This document shows, piece by piece, positions 16,099 through 24,319 of a stretch of 48,867 nucleotides of DNA. Made by a program: the position numbers and the translations under genes. The DNA comes from Deltaproteobacteria bacterium (lineage in GTDB: Bacteria; Desulfobacterota; Syntrophia; Syntrophales; UBA5619): NCBI GenBank assembly GCA_021372695.1, contig JAJFTY010000196.1, positions 1-48,867 on the forward strand, written 5' to 3'. The notes under the pieces were generated by a model. The model was not told where the DNA came from and did not search any database. It saw only the letters and a program-made list of their open reading frames with translations. The first letter of the stretch is position 1, and every line of letters begins with the position of its first letter.

Positions 16099-16132
16099 AA
16101 AAAAGGCAGAGACACTCCGGCACTCCGCCTTT
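16099..16132 (-). terminator. Rho-independent terminator of Cys-rich gene
   Basis: In the minus-strand transcript AAAGGCGGAG pairs with CTCTGCCTTT (one G-U pair) around an 11-base loop and is followed by a run of U. It lies about 50 bases past the stop of the 16180-16416 gene. Confidence 0.85.
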
Positions 16133-16179
16133 CTTTTCCTGATGCGGGAATGATCTTCCCCCTTCTTGTCTCTCCTGAA

Positions 16180-16416
16180 TCAATAGACTCCGGACAGTCC
16201 GCAGTAGCCTTTCTTCTCTGTATCAGGCTTCCCGTGCTTTTCCCTGGTTGTCATGGAACCGACCTCACCACACGAAACCCCTGGGGGAGGAACCCAAAAG
16301 CGCCACATCATGCACTCTGGACCGAGACAGGTTCCAGATGAGTTCTCCCGCGGTGAGGTCTGTCCCCTGTCAAACGGGCACCATTTCTCCTTTGCACTGC
16401 CGACCGAAGTGATCAT
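16180..16416 (-). CDS. Small Cys-rich protein (78 aa), probable metal binder
   Basis: ATG 16416 is preceded by an excellent AGGGAGG site 4-5 bases away and the gene ends at a strong terminator, so it is very likely real. The product has six cysteines: WCPFDRGQTSPRENSSGTCL, GPECMMWRF, VSCGE and a final GYCGLSG. The C-P-F ... C-L-G-x-E-C-M-x-W-R ... G-Y-C-G-L-S-G layout is one I associate with short Cys-rich proteins of anaerobic deltaproteobacteria and their phages, which suggests a zinc or iron-sulfur site. Function unknown. It is the only gene in its transcription unit. Confidence 0.75.
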   Translation of the reverse strand: MITSVGSAKEKWCPFDRGQTSPRENSSGTCLGPECMMWRFWVPPPGVSCGEVGSMTTREKHGKPDTEKKGYCGLSGVY

Positions 16417-16671
16417 GCTCCCTCCCTGTGTCTAAGAAAGACCCTTTTCCCCAACAATCGATAATGACTGAAAAAAAGTTAGCAAAAAACGTTCCCCTCC
16501 GTGTCTCCTCCCGCGTGAAAAAACCGACGATTCTTCCCGCGCCGCGCTGGCAAAGGGTTTCCGGACCTGAAAATTTATTTCGCCTCCCGAACCAGCTCGC
16601 CAACACCGGTGGAAGCATCCTGAATCGTAAAGATATCCGACGGCATCCGGCAAGGCGACAGCTCATGCATC

Positions 16672-16971
16672 CTATCCCTCCGTTCGCGAGGATGGGCCGC
16701 TCGATTGATTCATCCCCTTTTTCAAGTACTCCCTCAAAGCAGGCATCATGAAAAGATCGTCAATATCAAAATGTCGCACTGCTTCTGTAAAGACATCGAT
16801 TTTACGGCTGATGGCCGCCCTGGAATGGATGATGATCAGATGACGATCACGGATACGGCAAAACCCGCCGAAGGTCGAGGGATCTTCACTCTTCATGGAT
16901 TCATACTGGACCTGAATGTTCAATCTGCCGGCGAGTTCTTCAAGCTGGATCAGAAGTTCATCACGGTTCAT
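16672..16971 (-). CDS. Conserved hypothetical small protein (99 aa)
   Basis: The product reads MNRDELLIQLEELAGRLNIQ then FGGFCRIRDRHLIIIHSRA, followed by RKIDVFTEAVRHFDIDDLFM and a PALREYLKK end. The even helical pattern and the compact GGFCRIRDRHLIIIH strand look like a folded conserved protein; I believe similar ones occur in other deltaproteobacteria but can name no family. There is no membrane segment. The ribosome binding site (GAGCAGAAG) is weak. A promoter can be seen upstream at 17123-17151. Confidence 0.7.
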   Translation of the reverse strand: MNRDELLIQLEELAGRLNIQVQYESMKSEDPSTFGGFCRIRDRHLIIIHSRAAISRKIDVFTEAVRHFDIDDLFMMPALREYLKKGMNQSSGPSSRTEG

Positions 16972-17122
16972 GGCTTCTGCTCATGTATCCGTTTGCCTTG
17001 TGAACTCTTTCTCCCTGTCGGTCGGTCAGTGGCGGAGCCACTTTCACCCAACCCCGAACGCTGCCTTACCGCCGATCACCGCCCGTTCGAAAGAAAAGGG
17101 GCAACTTCCGAGAAGTGTCGCA

Positions 17123-17151
17123 ATTACCTCAAATAAGGGCTCAATTGTCAA
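17123..17151 (-). promoter_or_regulatory. Candidate sigma-70 promoter for 16971 gene
   Basis: On the minus strand TTGACA (17146-17151), a 17-base spacer and GGTAAT (17123-17128) make a plausible promoter located just after the radical-SAM gene and about 150 bases before the 99-residue gene. Confidence 0.45.
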
Positions 17152-17176
17152 GAAGTTTGTGTATCGAAGTGGATTG

Positions 17177-18724
17177 TCACACTGGGTCCCGCGATTCGAT
17201 GGTGAGGAACGGAGCATGGTTTGAGGTGAAGAAAGGAGGATCGCGGCGGAGAATCGGCGCAATGGCGGGATGTCTCTTGAATTCCCTCTCGAGAAACCGC
17301 CGCGTCTCAGCCCGGCTCCACCCTTCCGGGTGGATGAAGGGCCGGTAGAGCGACAAGTCTCCTTCGTAGAACTCTCCGGTATCGAGGCGCTCCCCTTCCG
17401 GCCCCCACGCAGGGAGGTTGAAGATGGCGAGGTTCAAATAATCGATCAGCTCCGCATGCTCCACGGTGAAGGCCAGCGTCCGCAATGCCGCCTCACGGTT
17501 TTCAGCGGGCGTTCCGAAGAGGAGATAGACATAGGTCGCGATCCCGGCCGCTTTGAGGTTCTTCAGAGCCGCGGATGCCGTACTCAAGTCAATCCCTTTA
17601 TTCAGGGCGTCGAGCACTCCCTGATCGCCCGACTCCAGACCCAGCTTCAGCATGACGCATCCCGAATCCCTCAATTTCAGGCAGAAGCCCCGGTCGGCCA
17701 AACAGGGCATGATGCGCGCAAAGCCGTACCATGGCGCCCCCGGTGGGTTCACCGTCATCGAATCCAGCAGGGACGGGCTGAGGGCACTGTCAAGAAGATG
17801 GATCAGGGCCGGTCCCGTCTCGGCGACGAGGGCACGGAGGTCGGCCGCGACCCGCGACGGGGGAACCGGGAGATAGGGGTTCCCTTCGGCCCTCTCCGGA
17901 CAGAAGGAGCATCGCCGCCACCAGCAGCCGCCCGAGGCGCTGTACGGGAGAGCCGTTCCGGGTGAGAGATAATCGCCCAGCGGGAAGCCCTCCAGACTCG
18001 GCCGATCCGGACCGCCGTCATACCTTGCCCCGAGCAGGGTGAGAAGCGGCAGTTCGCCCGGCCCCGCGACCATCTCATCCACGAGGCTGCCAAAGGGGCT
18101 TTTCCAGCCCGGTCGACGCATCCAGGAGGTCACGAGCCCGCCGCCGAGCAGGATCGGAGTCTCCGGAAACATTTCCCGCAGCAACCCGATCATGGCAAAG
18201 GCCGTCAGGGCCTGGCTCAGATAATTCAGCGAAAAGCCGACGTGGGTCACGGTAGTCTCACTCATCACCTCCGGAAGACGTGTACGGAACCAGCGGTAAA
18301 AGGGATTCCTCTCCGGCAGCGCGGCGGCCTGAATAAGATCGCCGCTCCGGACGGGTGAGAGACGCTCATCCTCATAATCGGCCAGACTCAGGCGTACGCC
18401 GCAAGGTTCTCCCGCGGCAGCGAGGAGACGATTCACATCCTTCACCGCGCGGCGGTAACGGTCGGGATTACGGTAAAGATCGGGCGAGCGAAGGGCAGAA
18501 AGGTTCTCGGGAAGATGCCGCGTCGCCCGCCGGGTCCAGGTGTCGGCCATTTCAGCTTCCGACCGATCCTCACCAATCAACCGGAGCTGACCTTCCAGGT
18601 TCGCATCCCAGACCCGGCAGCTGACGCCGTGATGACGGAGCGCACCCTGGAGTCTCGCCACGCCTGCCGGCGGCTCGCAAGCCTTCACCGCCGGCGGATG
18701 GATGAACAGGATGCTGTTCTTCAT
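17177..18724 (-). CDS. Radical-SAM protein with B12-binding-like N-terminal domain
   Basis: The 515-residue protein has an N-terminal Rossmann-like domain (ILFIHPPAVKACEPPAGVAR, then LQGALRHHGVSCRVWDANLE) of the kind fused to radical-SAM domains in cobalamin-dependent enzymes. The expected DxHxxG cobalamin motif reads DANLEG, so the base-off His is missing. The radical-SAM cluster motif is GCWWRRCSFC (C-x4-C-x2-C, seen in this subgroup), followed by LIHLLDSALSPSLLDS and a MLKLGLESGDQGVLDALNKG helix. The enzyme probably performs a radical modification such as methylation; the substrate is unknown. ATG 18724 starts at recognisable protein, with a weak ribosome binding site. Divergent to a phosphoesterase gene. 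Confidence 0.82.
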   Translation of the reverse strand: MKNSILFIHPPAVKACEPPAGVARLQGALRHHGVSCRVWDANLEGQLRLIGEDRSEAEMADTWTRRATRHLPENLSALRSPDLYRNPDRYRRAVKDVNRLLAAAGEPCGVRLSLADYEDERLSPVRSGDLIQAAALPERNPFYRWFRTRLPEVMSETTVTHVGFSLNYLSQALTAFAMIGLLREMFPETPILLGGGLVTSWMRRPGWKSPFGSLVDEMVAGPGELPLLTLLGARYDGGPDRPSLEGFPLGDYLSPGTALPYSASGGCWWRRCSFCPERAEGNPYLPVPPSRVAADLRALVAETGPALIHLLDSALSPSLLDSMTVNPPGAPWYGFARIMPCLADRGFCLKLRDSGCVMLKLGLESGDQGVLDALNKGIDLSTASAALKNLKAAGIATYVYLLFGTPAENREAALRTLAFTVEHAELIDYLNLAIFNLPAWGPEGERLDTGEFYEGDLSLYRPFIHPEGWSRAETRRFLEREFKRHPAIAPILRRDPPFFTSNHAPFLTIESRDPV

Positions 18725-18947
18725 TCCGATTGCCTGACGCACGTCAATATTTTCCCCAAAACTCATTGCCGCGAACAGCGAGCCACGCTACTCGATCCGG
18801 GGCGCCGACGCAAGGGTTTCCGCGTTCTCCCTTTTGGTGCTCATTTCGGTTGCGTTTTGCCGATGGTGCGTTATAGCATGGCCGCGCCGGTTCGTTTCGT
18901 GCCGTAGGCCTGAACACCCTCTCGCACACCTTTTCGAGGTGCTTCCC

Positions 18948-19922
18948 ATGAAGGGACCCATCGCCGCTCGCTTCGCCGGCCCGGTCGGGCCAAAAATATG
19001 GATCGCCCTGTGTCTGTTCCTCCTGATGCTTCCGCCGTTCGGCCTCTTATCCCCGGCGGCGGGGCAGGAAAGGGAGTATTACGGCATTGCCTTGATTGGC
19101 GATCCCCACCTCCCCGGAAGGGATCTATCGGCCAAGAAATCTGCGCTCCGGACCATCGACGGCTGGACGGATATCGACCGCGTCATTGTGCTGGGGGACA
19201 TCTGCAAGGAGACGGGAACGACCCAGGAATATGCCGCGGCAAAGGAGTTCTTCGACGGCATGCGCAAGCCCATCCGCTTCATTGCCGGGAACCATGATTA
19301 CATCTATACCGATGAAAAGGATCTGACGGGAAGGCGGATCAAGGGTCTGCCCGACATCCGCCGGATGAAGCTGAAACGCTTCACCGAAACCTTCGGCCTC
19401 CCGGGCGTATACGGTTCGGAGAGGCTCGGAGGCTACCTGATGATCTATCTCTCCACCGACGAATTGGAGAGCGCTCACCTGGCGCAGATCTCCGATGGTC
19501 AGCTCGTCTGGCTGCAAAAACAGCTTGCGGAGAACAAGGATCTTCCGACCCTGATCTTCTTCCACGCCCCGCTCACGGGAACACTTCTCCAGTTCAACGA
19601 GCAGGCCAATACCCCGAATTTCGTCGCCCAGCCCGCCGCCCGTCTTCACAACCTGATTCTGGGAAACCCCCAGATTTTCCTGTGGGTCTCCGGACATCTG
19701 CACGTTCCGGCCACCAGCGAGAGTTTCAGTGCCCCCATCAACCTCTACGAGGGGCGAGTCCTGGACGTCCACAACACGGATCTGGAGCGGAGGACCATCT
19801 GGACAAATGTCCTGCGTCTCTATCCCGACCGGGTGGTCATCCGAACCTGGGATCACACGAGAGCAGCCTGGCTCGAAATACCTAAACGGACCGTTCGCCC
19901 TCAAGACCGGAAGTCCCGCTGA
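18948..19922 (+). CDS. Exported calcineurin-like metallophosphoesterase
   Basis: The 324-residue protein starts with a signal or anchor sequence (KIWIALCLFLLMLPPFGLL then SPAAGQE) and then has the full set of dinuclear metal motifs: GDPHL (D-x-H), VIVLGDICK, FIAGNHDYIY, IFFHAPLTG and VSGHLHVP. It is therefore a metal-dependent phosphoesterase acting outside the cytoplasm; the substrate is not evident. ATG 18948 has GAGG 8 bases upstream, and an open frame further upstream (from 18834) lacks protein character. It is divergent from the radical-SAM gene and converges on the terC fragment. Confidence 0.9.
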   Translation: MKGPIAARFAGPVGPKIWIALCLFLLMLPPFGLLSPAAGQEREYYGIALIGDPHLPGRDLSAKKSALRTIDGWTDIDRVIVLGDICKETGTTQEYAAAKEFFDGMRKPIRFIAGNHDYIYTDEKDLTGRRIKGLPDIRRMKLKRFTETFGLPGVYGSERLGGYLMIYLSTDELESAHLAQISDGQLVWLQKQLAENKDLPTLIFFHAPLTGTLLQFNEQANTPNFVAQPAARLHNLILGNPQIFLWVSGHLHVPATSESFSAPINLYEGRVLDVHNTDLERRTIWTNVLRLYPDRVVIRTWDHTRAAWLEIPKRTVRPQDRKSR

Positions 19923-19954
19923 GGACCGTGTTTGAGGTCCTCCAAGCCGGACGC

Positions 19955-20284
19955 CTATCCTGCTTTCTCAGCCCTGCGGTTCGTGTCGCATATCTGTTTG
20001 CGCAGTTTCAACGGGTCCACCGGGCTCCTGCGCATTTTGATATTGATCGTCTCCACGGCAACGGAAAAAGCCATCGCAAAATAGATATAGCCCTTCGGCA
20101 CGTGCACGCCGAATCCGTCAAGCATGAGGGTGACCCCGACCAGAATCAGAAACGACAGCGCCAGGATCTTGATCGTGGGATGCCCGTCGACAGACTTCCC
20201 GATGGGCCTGGCCGCAAACATCATGACCGCAACCGCCAGGACGCTTACGGACCATCCCTTCCCCGGTGCCGTGCTCTGATCCAT
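19955..20284 (-). pseudogene. Truncated TerC-family membrane protein (C-terminal third)
   Basis: The frame reads VSVLAVAVMMFAARPIGKSV, DGHPTIKILALSFLILVGVT and HVPKGYIYFAMAFSVAVETI, which is the C-terminal end of TerC-type integral membrane proteins (about 240 residues when whole). The first two thirds are absent: four bases before its first ATG is the stop codon of the SDR gene. It is either a remnant or a gene that lost its start when the SDR gene was placed upstream. With AGG directly before the ATG it may still be translated as a two-helix membrane fragment. Confidence 0.8.
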
Positions 20285-20287
20285 CCT

Positions 20288-21130
20288 CTATAGGTTGTCG
20301 GTCAGATAACCGCCATCCACGGGAATGCAGACACCGGTGACAAAGCCCGAAGCGGCACGGCTGGTCAGAAAAATAACGGCCCCGCACAACTCTTCCCTCT
20401 CCCCGAAGCGACCGAAGGGGGTCTTGCCGATGACCGTCTTGCCGCGCGCTGTCAGCCCACCCGTCGTCGCGTCGATCAGGAGAGCGCGGTTCTGGTGGCC
20501 GATGAAGAAACCCGGCGCAATCGCGTTCACCCGGATGCCGTGGGGCGCGAGCTCCCTGGCGAGCCCCTCATTCAAATTCAGCACCCCCGCCTTGGCCGCG
20601 TTGTACGCCCAAACGCCGGACAGGCCCTTGTAGGACGACATGGAGGCCATGTTGATCACATCGCCTTTGACTCCCTTGGATATCCAGTACCGCGCAAAAG
20701 CACGGGTCGGCGTGACGAGCCCCGCAAGCAGGTTGAGTTTCAAGGTCTCCAGGAACTTTCCTTCGTCTACGTCTGTGAAGGCGGACTTTCCCATGGTGCC
20801 GCCAACCCCGTTCACCAGAACGTCCGGGACGCCGAGGAGCTTCTCGGTCTCAGCGATGGCCTGCTCGACGGATCTCCTCTCCCCCACATCCACGGTGACG
20901 CCTTCCATGCGCATTCTATCCGCAGCCTCGCGGCCCACCGATTTTTCAATCTCCGCCCGCATCTCTTTCACTGCCGCTTCGATCGGGTGGCCGGTTCCGC
21001 GTCCCCAGAGACAGACAGAGGCTCCCGCCCGGGCCAACCCGGTGGCGATGACGCTCGGCAGGACCCCCGCACCGCCCGTGACGACGGCGACCCGGCCTTC
21101 CAGGGAAAACATCGATTCGACATAGCTCAT
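20288..21130 (-). CDS. Short-chain dehydrogenase/reductase
   Basis: This 280-residue cytoplasmic NAD(P)-dependent oxidoreductase shows the classical SDR motifs: VAVVTGGAGVLPSVIATGLA (cofactor loop), DVLVNGVGGTMGK, INMASMSSYKGLSGVWAYNA with the catalytic Ser and the YxxxK pair, and a HGIRVNAIAPGF and VCIPVDGGYLTDNL end. The long insert between the loop and NGVGG resembles SDRs that reduce sugar acids (D-mannonate or fructuronate type), but this is tentative. ATG 21130 has GGAGG 7 bases before it. It is 46 bases downstream of an MFS transporter gene on the same strand, so transporter and dehydrogenase may handle the same sugar-like compound. Confidence 0.92.
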   Translation of the reverse strand: MSYVESMFSLEGRVAVVTGGAGVLPSVIATGLARAGASVCLWGRGTGHPIEAAVKEMRAEIEKSVGREAADRMRMEGVTVDVGERRSVEQAIAETEKLLGVPDVLVNGVGGTMGKSAFTDVDEGKFLETLKLNLLAGLVTPTRAFARYWISKGVKGDVINMASMSSYKGLSGVWAYNAAKAGVLNLNEGLARELAPHGIRVNAIAPGFFIGHQNRALLIDATTGGLTARGKTVIGKTPFGRFGEREELCGAVIFLTSRAASGFVTGVCIPVDGGYLTDNL

Positions 21131-21176
21131 GATGAAACCTCCTTCGCAATACGGTGATTTGTTCTCTCGTTTCCGC

Positions 21177-22388
21177 CTAGCGGCCGGCGTTTGGTTCAGC
21201 CGGCGTCGCTACGGACCAGGAATACAGTCCATACAGCACCGCCACCCCAAACCCCAGGTATGCGGGAAGGATTTCCAGGGTGCTGCGCTGGGCGAGAATG
21301 CCGCCGACCCAGGGAAGGACGGCGGCCCCAACACCGCCTCCGCAAATCTGCATGCCTATCGTATTGGCCGCATGACGCCCGCCGACCCGACCGCCGGTCC
21401 CTGAAACCAAGCCGGGAAAGACGGGTGCCATTGAAAAACCGACGATGACCACCCCAAACAAGCCGATATTCACCGGGTTCCACCAGAGGAACATCGCTCC
21501 CACAAGTGCCATGAGTAAGCAGCCACGAATCAAGGCATGGGTCGGGATGCGCTTGGCGGAAAGACCCATCAAAACCCTGCTTGCGGTGAATGCGGCCCAA
21601 TAACTGCCCGTCCAGAGACCCGCCGCCCGGGGGAGAAGACCACGAGACTCGCTCAGCAGCGTGTAGACCCAGTTGCCCAGGACGGCTTCCATGCCGGCGC
21701 AGAGGAAAAAGAACAGGATGCTCAGCCACACCTCGGGTTGTCGAAGCGTCTCCGAAAGGGGAGGCTGATCAGCCATCGGCTTCGGATTCTCTTTGAAAGA
21801 TCCGGGAAACTCGCATCGCCGCCAGAACGGGCTCGTCAAGGCAAAACAGGCTGCCAGGGTGAATTGAGCCGCGCCAACCCAGACATAACCCCATCTCCAG
21901 TCATTGAAATGGTGTATCCCTGCCGTCATGATCAACGGACCCGTCGTGATGCCGATCCCCCAGTTCGCATGAAGCCACTGCATCAATCCCTTCCCGAAAT
22001 TTGCCGCGACGTAGGCATTGAGACTCGAATCTATGGCACCCGCCCCCAGACCCGTCAGAACTCCCAGGGCAAGGATCATCCACCAGGCCGGCACGAGGGT
22101 ATAACCGATGAGGCCGGCACCCGCAGCGGCGCAGCTTAAAGCGAGCAGTCGGCCGACCCCGAGCCGGGCGACCAGGCGGCCGCTCACCAAGCTCGATGTC
22201 AGATAGCCCGCCATGACGGCAAAAAGGAGCACGCCGAGTGAATCAAGGGGAAGCGAGAGACTCTCCCGCATCGAGGGCCAGGCTACTCCCAGCAGGCCCT
22301 CCGACAGGCCCAGAGAAACGAATGCGATGAAAGCGAGGAGGATCAGACCGATTTCCGACTCTGTTTCTTTTTTCAATGCGGGTTTCAT
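21177..22388 (-). CDS. MFS transporter (FucP/sugar-type)
   Basis: The 403-residue protein has twelve predicted membrane helices in two halves with a hydrophilic loop near the middle (CEFPGSFKENPKPMADQPPL). Landmarks are SGRLVARLGVGRLLALS (the loop 2-3 motif), AGAIDSSLNAYVAANFGKGL and MQWLHANWGIGITTGPL, the latter resembling sugar transporters of the FucP-like group. It probably imports a sugar or sugar acid for the SDR encoded next. ATG 22388 was selected because hydrophobic protein starts soon after; the upstream open frame is not protein-like. The ribosome binding site is weak. Confidence 0.85.
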   Translation of the reverse strand: MKPALKKETESEIGLILLAFIAFVSLGLSEGLLGVAWPSMRESLSLPLDSLGVLLFAVMAGYLTSSLVSGRLVARLGVGRLLALSCAAAGAGLIGYTLVPAWWMILALGVLTGLGAGAIDSSLNAYVAANFGKGLMQWLHANWGIGITTGPLIMTAGIHHFNDWRWGYVWVGAAQFTLAACFALTSPFWRRCEFPGSFKENPKPMADQPPLSETLRQPEVWLSILFFFLCAGMEAVLGNWVYTLLSESRGLLPRAAGLWTGSYWAAFTASRVLMGLSAKRIPTHALIRGCLLMALVGAMFLWWNPVNIGLFGVVIVGFSMAPVFPGLVSGTGGRVGGRHAANTIGMQICGGGVGAAVLPWVGGILAQRSTLEILPAYLGFGVAVLYGLYSWSVATPAEPNAGR

Positions 22389-22473
22389 TTGCCCATGTCC
22401 GATTCGCCCCCCGAATAATGGCAGGTCTGCTCCGTATCGCATCCACCGCAGCCCGTAGGGCAATGTTTCAAGC

Positions 22474-22851
22474 TCAGCAGCGGGATCGGGTACGCCTCCG
22501 CCGTCGCAACAGATAACCATAGATCGCCGCGTTCAGAAGGAGCGCGGCCGAGCCGAGGGCGATCTGCATCCCGCGGGTGAGCGCGGAAGGGTACAACACG
22601 GCTACGAGGTAATGCTCGATGAAGCCTCCTGCGTACCCGGCTTCGCCCCCGAGCTCACGGAGCCTCACCTCCAGTGGCGTAAGGGGGCAGAAAAGGTCGA
22701 CAAATTCGACCAGCACCCCCCAGACGACAGCGGGAACATGAAACCACATGAGCCGGGGCCGTGACAGGACGAGAAAGCCACCCAGCACAACGAAGAGAAC
22801 GAAGCCCAGGTGGATCATCAGGATCCCGTCCGCAGAGAGACGGTAGAGCAT
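22474..22851 (-). CDS. DUF2784 family membrane protein
   Basis: The 125-residue product begins MLYRLSADGILMIHLGFVLF and continues through VVLGGFLVL, VPAVVWGVLVEFVDLFCPLT and a C-terminal IEHYLVAVLYPSALTRGMQI helix. This is the layout of the short DUF2784 inner-membrane proteins, whose role is unknown. ATG 22851 has GGAGG 9 bases upstream. An upstream in-frame ATG at 22920 lacks such a site. It is 85 bases before the MFS gene on the same strand and could be the first gene of that unit. Confidence 0.8.
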   Translation of the reverse strand: MLYRLSADGILMIHLGFVLFVVLGGFLVLSRPRLMWFHVPAVVWGVLVEFVDLFCPLTPLEVRLRELGGEAGYAGGFIEHYLVAVLYPSALTRGMQIALGSAALLLNAAIYGYLLRRRRRTRSRC

Positions 22852-23253
22852 GCCCAAAGACCTCCGATTCCCCAGCGCCGACCGTTGCATTCGTAAAGGA
22901 GTCGCACAGCCGCATCCCACCGTCTACGATCTCGAGTCGACGCCTTCTCTGTCGCGGTGGGAATCATACACCAACTCGTTGGCATGTGGAATGAAAAACG
23001 AAATGATATCTTCGACCGCTGCTCGTCATACGACTCCGACGCGTGAACTGCTTTACAAATGTGTCAACTGTTGGTACAGTCCTACGCCCGCGTCCGTTAT
23101 GGACCAATCGGGAGCCGCCGTCGTACGAAGTGGCCGGAGACCGGTTCAGGCGACGTTTCCGGTCTGCGGGGTCGTGGGAATTGCCACCGCTGGGTGATCG
23201 GGTGGAATTTCTTTTTTTGGGGACAATAGACGATAGAAGGTAGAAGGGACGAA
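22852..23253. other. Divergent intergenic region, no gene seen
   Basis: About 400 bases separate the divergent DUF2784 and CDF genes. Small open frames here show no family. A low-complexity stretch of GATAGAAGG-type repeats lies at 23225-23248, directly before the CDF ATG and including its ribosome binding site. Confidence 0.45.
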
Positions 23254-24204
23254 ATGAAAGGTGCACCCGGGGGCGGTCCGGATTCTCAGGCTCCGCCAAC
23301 GTCCATGGATCGATACAACCGTTTCGGCATGGCCGACAGGGTCATCGCGATCGGCTTCTGGGTCAACGCGGTCCTGATGACCATGAAGCTTCTGGCCGGC
23401 CATTTCGGCCATTCCGAGGCCGTCTTCGCCGACGGGATGGAGAGCGCCTCTGATTTTGTGGCCATCCTCGCGAGCATGATCGCCCTCAAGATCGGGCGCA
23501 AACCCTTTGACGACGACCATCCCTACGGACACGGCAAGGCGGAGAGCATCGCCGCCATCCTGGTATCGATGCTGATCATCGCAACCGGCGGCGGCATCCT
23601 CGTCAAGGCGGTCGTGACCATCATGGACAAGGACTACGGGACGCCGCAGCTGATTGCCGTCCTGGCCGCCGTGGCCACCATCGTCATCAAGGAGGCGCTC
23701 TTCCGCTACACCCGGAAGGTCTCCATAAAGTTGGAGAGCCCCGCGGTGGAGGCGATCGCCAAAGATCACCGCAAGGATGCCCTCACGTCGGTCGTCACCC
23801 TGATCGGTGTCGCCACCGCATACCTCGGAGCGGGACTGATGGACCACATCGCGGCAGCCCTTACCGCCCTGTTCATCTTTCATATCGGCTGGCAGACGTT
23901 CCGCAAGGCTGCGGATGAGCTGATGGACAGTCAGCCGCCCAAGGAGTTGATCTCCGCCGTCACCGCCATCGCCGAAGGCGTTCCCCGGGTCGATCATGTC
24001 CATGAGATCCGCAGCCGGCGATCCGGTCAGTACCTCATCGTGGACCTCAAACTGGACATGGACCCCGCGATGACGGTGAAGGAGTCCCACGACGTCGCCG
24101 CCCGGGTCAAACAGCTCATTTTCGAGCGGTTTCCCAACGTGGGCGATGTCATGATCCACATCAACCCCCATGAAGAGGAGCATGAAGACCACATCCGGCT
24201 TTAG
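23254..24204 (+). CDS. Cation diffusion facilitator metal exporter
   Basis: The 316-residue protein has six membrane helices and a cytoplasmic C-terminal ferredoxin-like domain (LIVDLKLDMDPAMTVKESHD, then VMIHINPHEEEHEDH). The transport site residues can be read: E63-S-A-S-D67 in helix 2 and D171-H-R-K-D175 in helix 5. Zinc exporters of the family usually have H-x3-D in one or both places; the all-acidic site here resembles the manganese or iron branch, so Mn2+ or Fe2+ efflux is more probable than zinc. A His/Asp loop (DDDHPYGHGK) is typical. ATG 23254 follows AGAAGGGA. Confidence 0.9.
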   Translation: MKGAPGGGPDSQAPPTSMDRYNRFGMADRVIAIGFWVNAVLMTMKLLAGHFGHSEAVFADGMESASDFVAILASMIALKIGRKPFDDDHPYGHGKAESIAAILVSMLIIATGGGILVKAVVTIMDKDYGTPQLIAVLAAVATIVIKEALFRYTRKVSIKLESPAVEAIAKDHRKDALTSVVTLIGVATAYLGAGLMDHIAAALTALFIFHIGWQTFRKAADELMDSQPPKELISAVTAIAEGVPRVDHVHEIRSRRSGQYLIVDLKLDMDPAMTVKESHDVAARVKQLIFERFPNVGDVMIHINPHEEEHEDHIRL

Positions 24205-24319
24205 CGGCGTGTTTCCAATGGTCTCAGGAGTGACGGCATTTTCGATACGATTCACGACGGACTGCGGGACAAACGGACGATGAAGGCCTCCTTCAGCGAT
24301 GCGGAAAGGAGAATGATCC

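Noticed and set aside
16428..16751. 107-codon plus-strand frame
   Set aside because: It overlaps the conserved 99-residue minus-strand gene, and its composition is not protein-like.
23225..23250. GATAGAAGG repeats before the CDF gene as a CRISPR or satellite
   Set aside because: The repeats are very short and imperfect, without spacers; simple low complexity.
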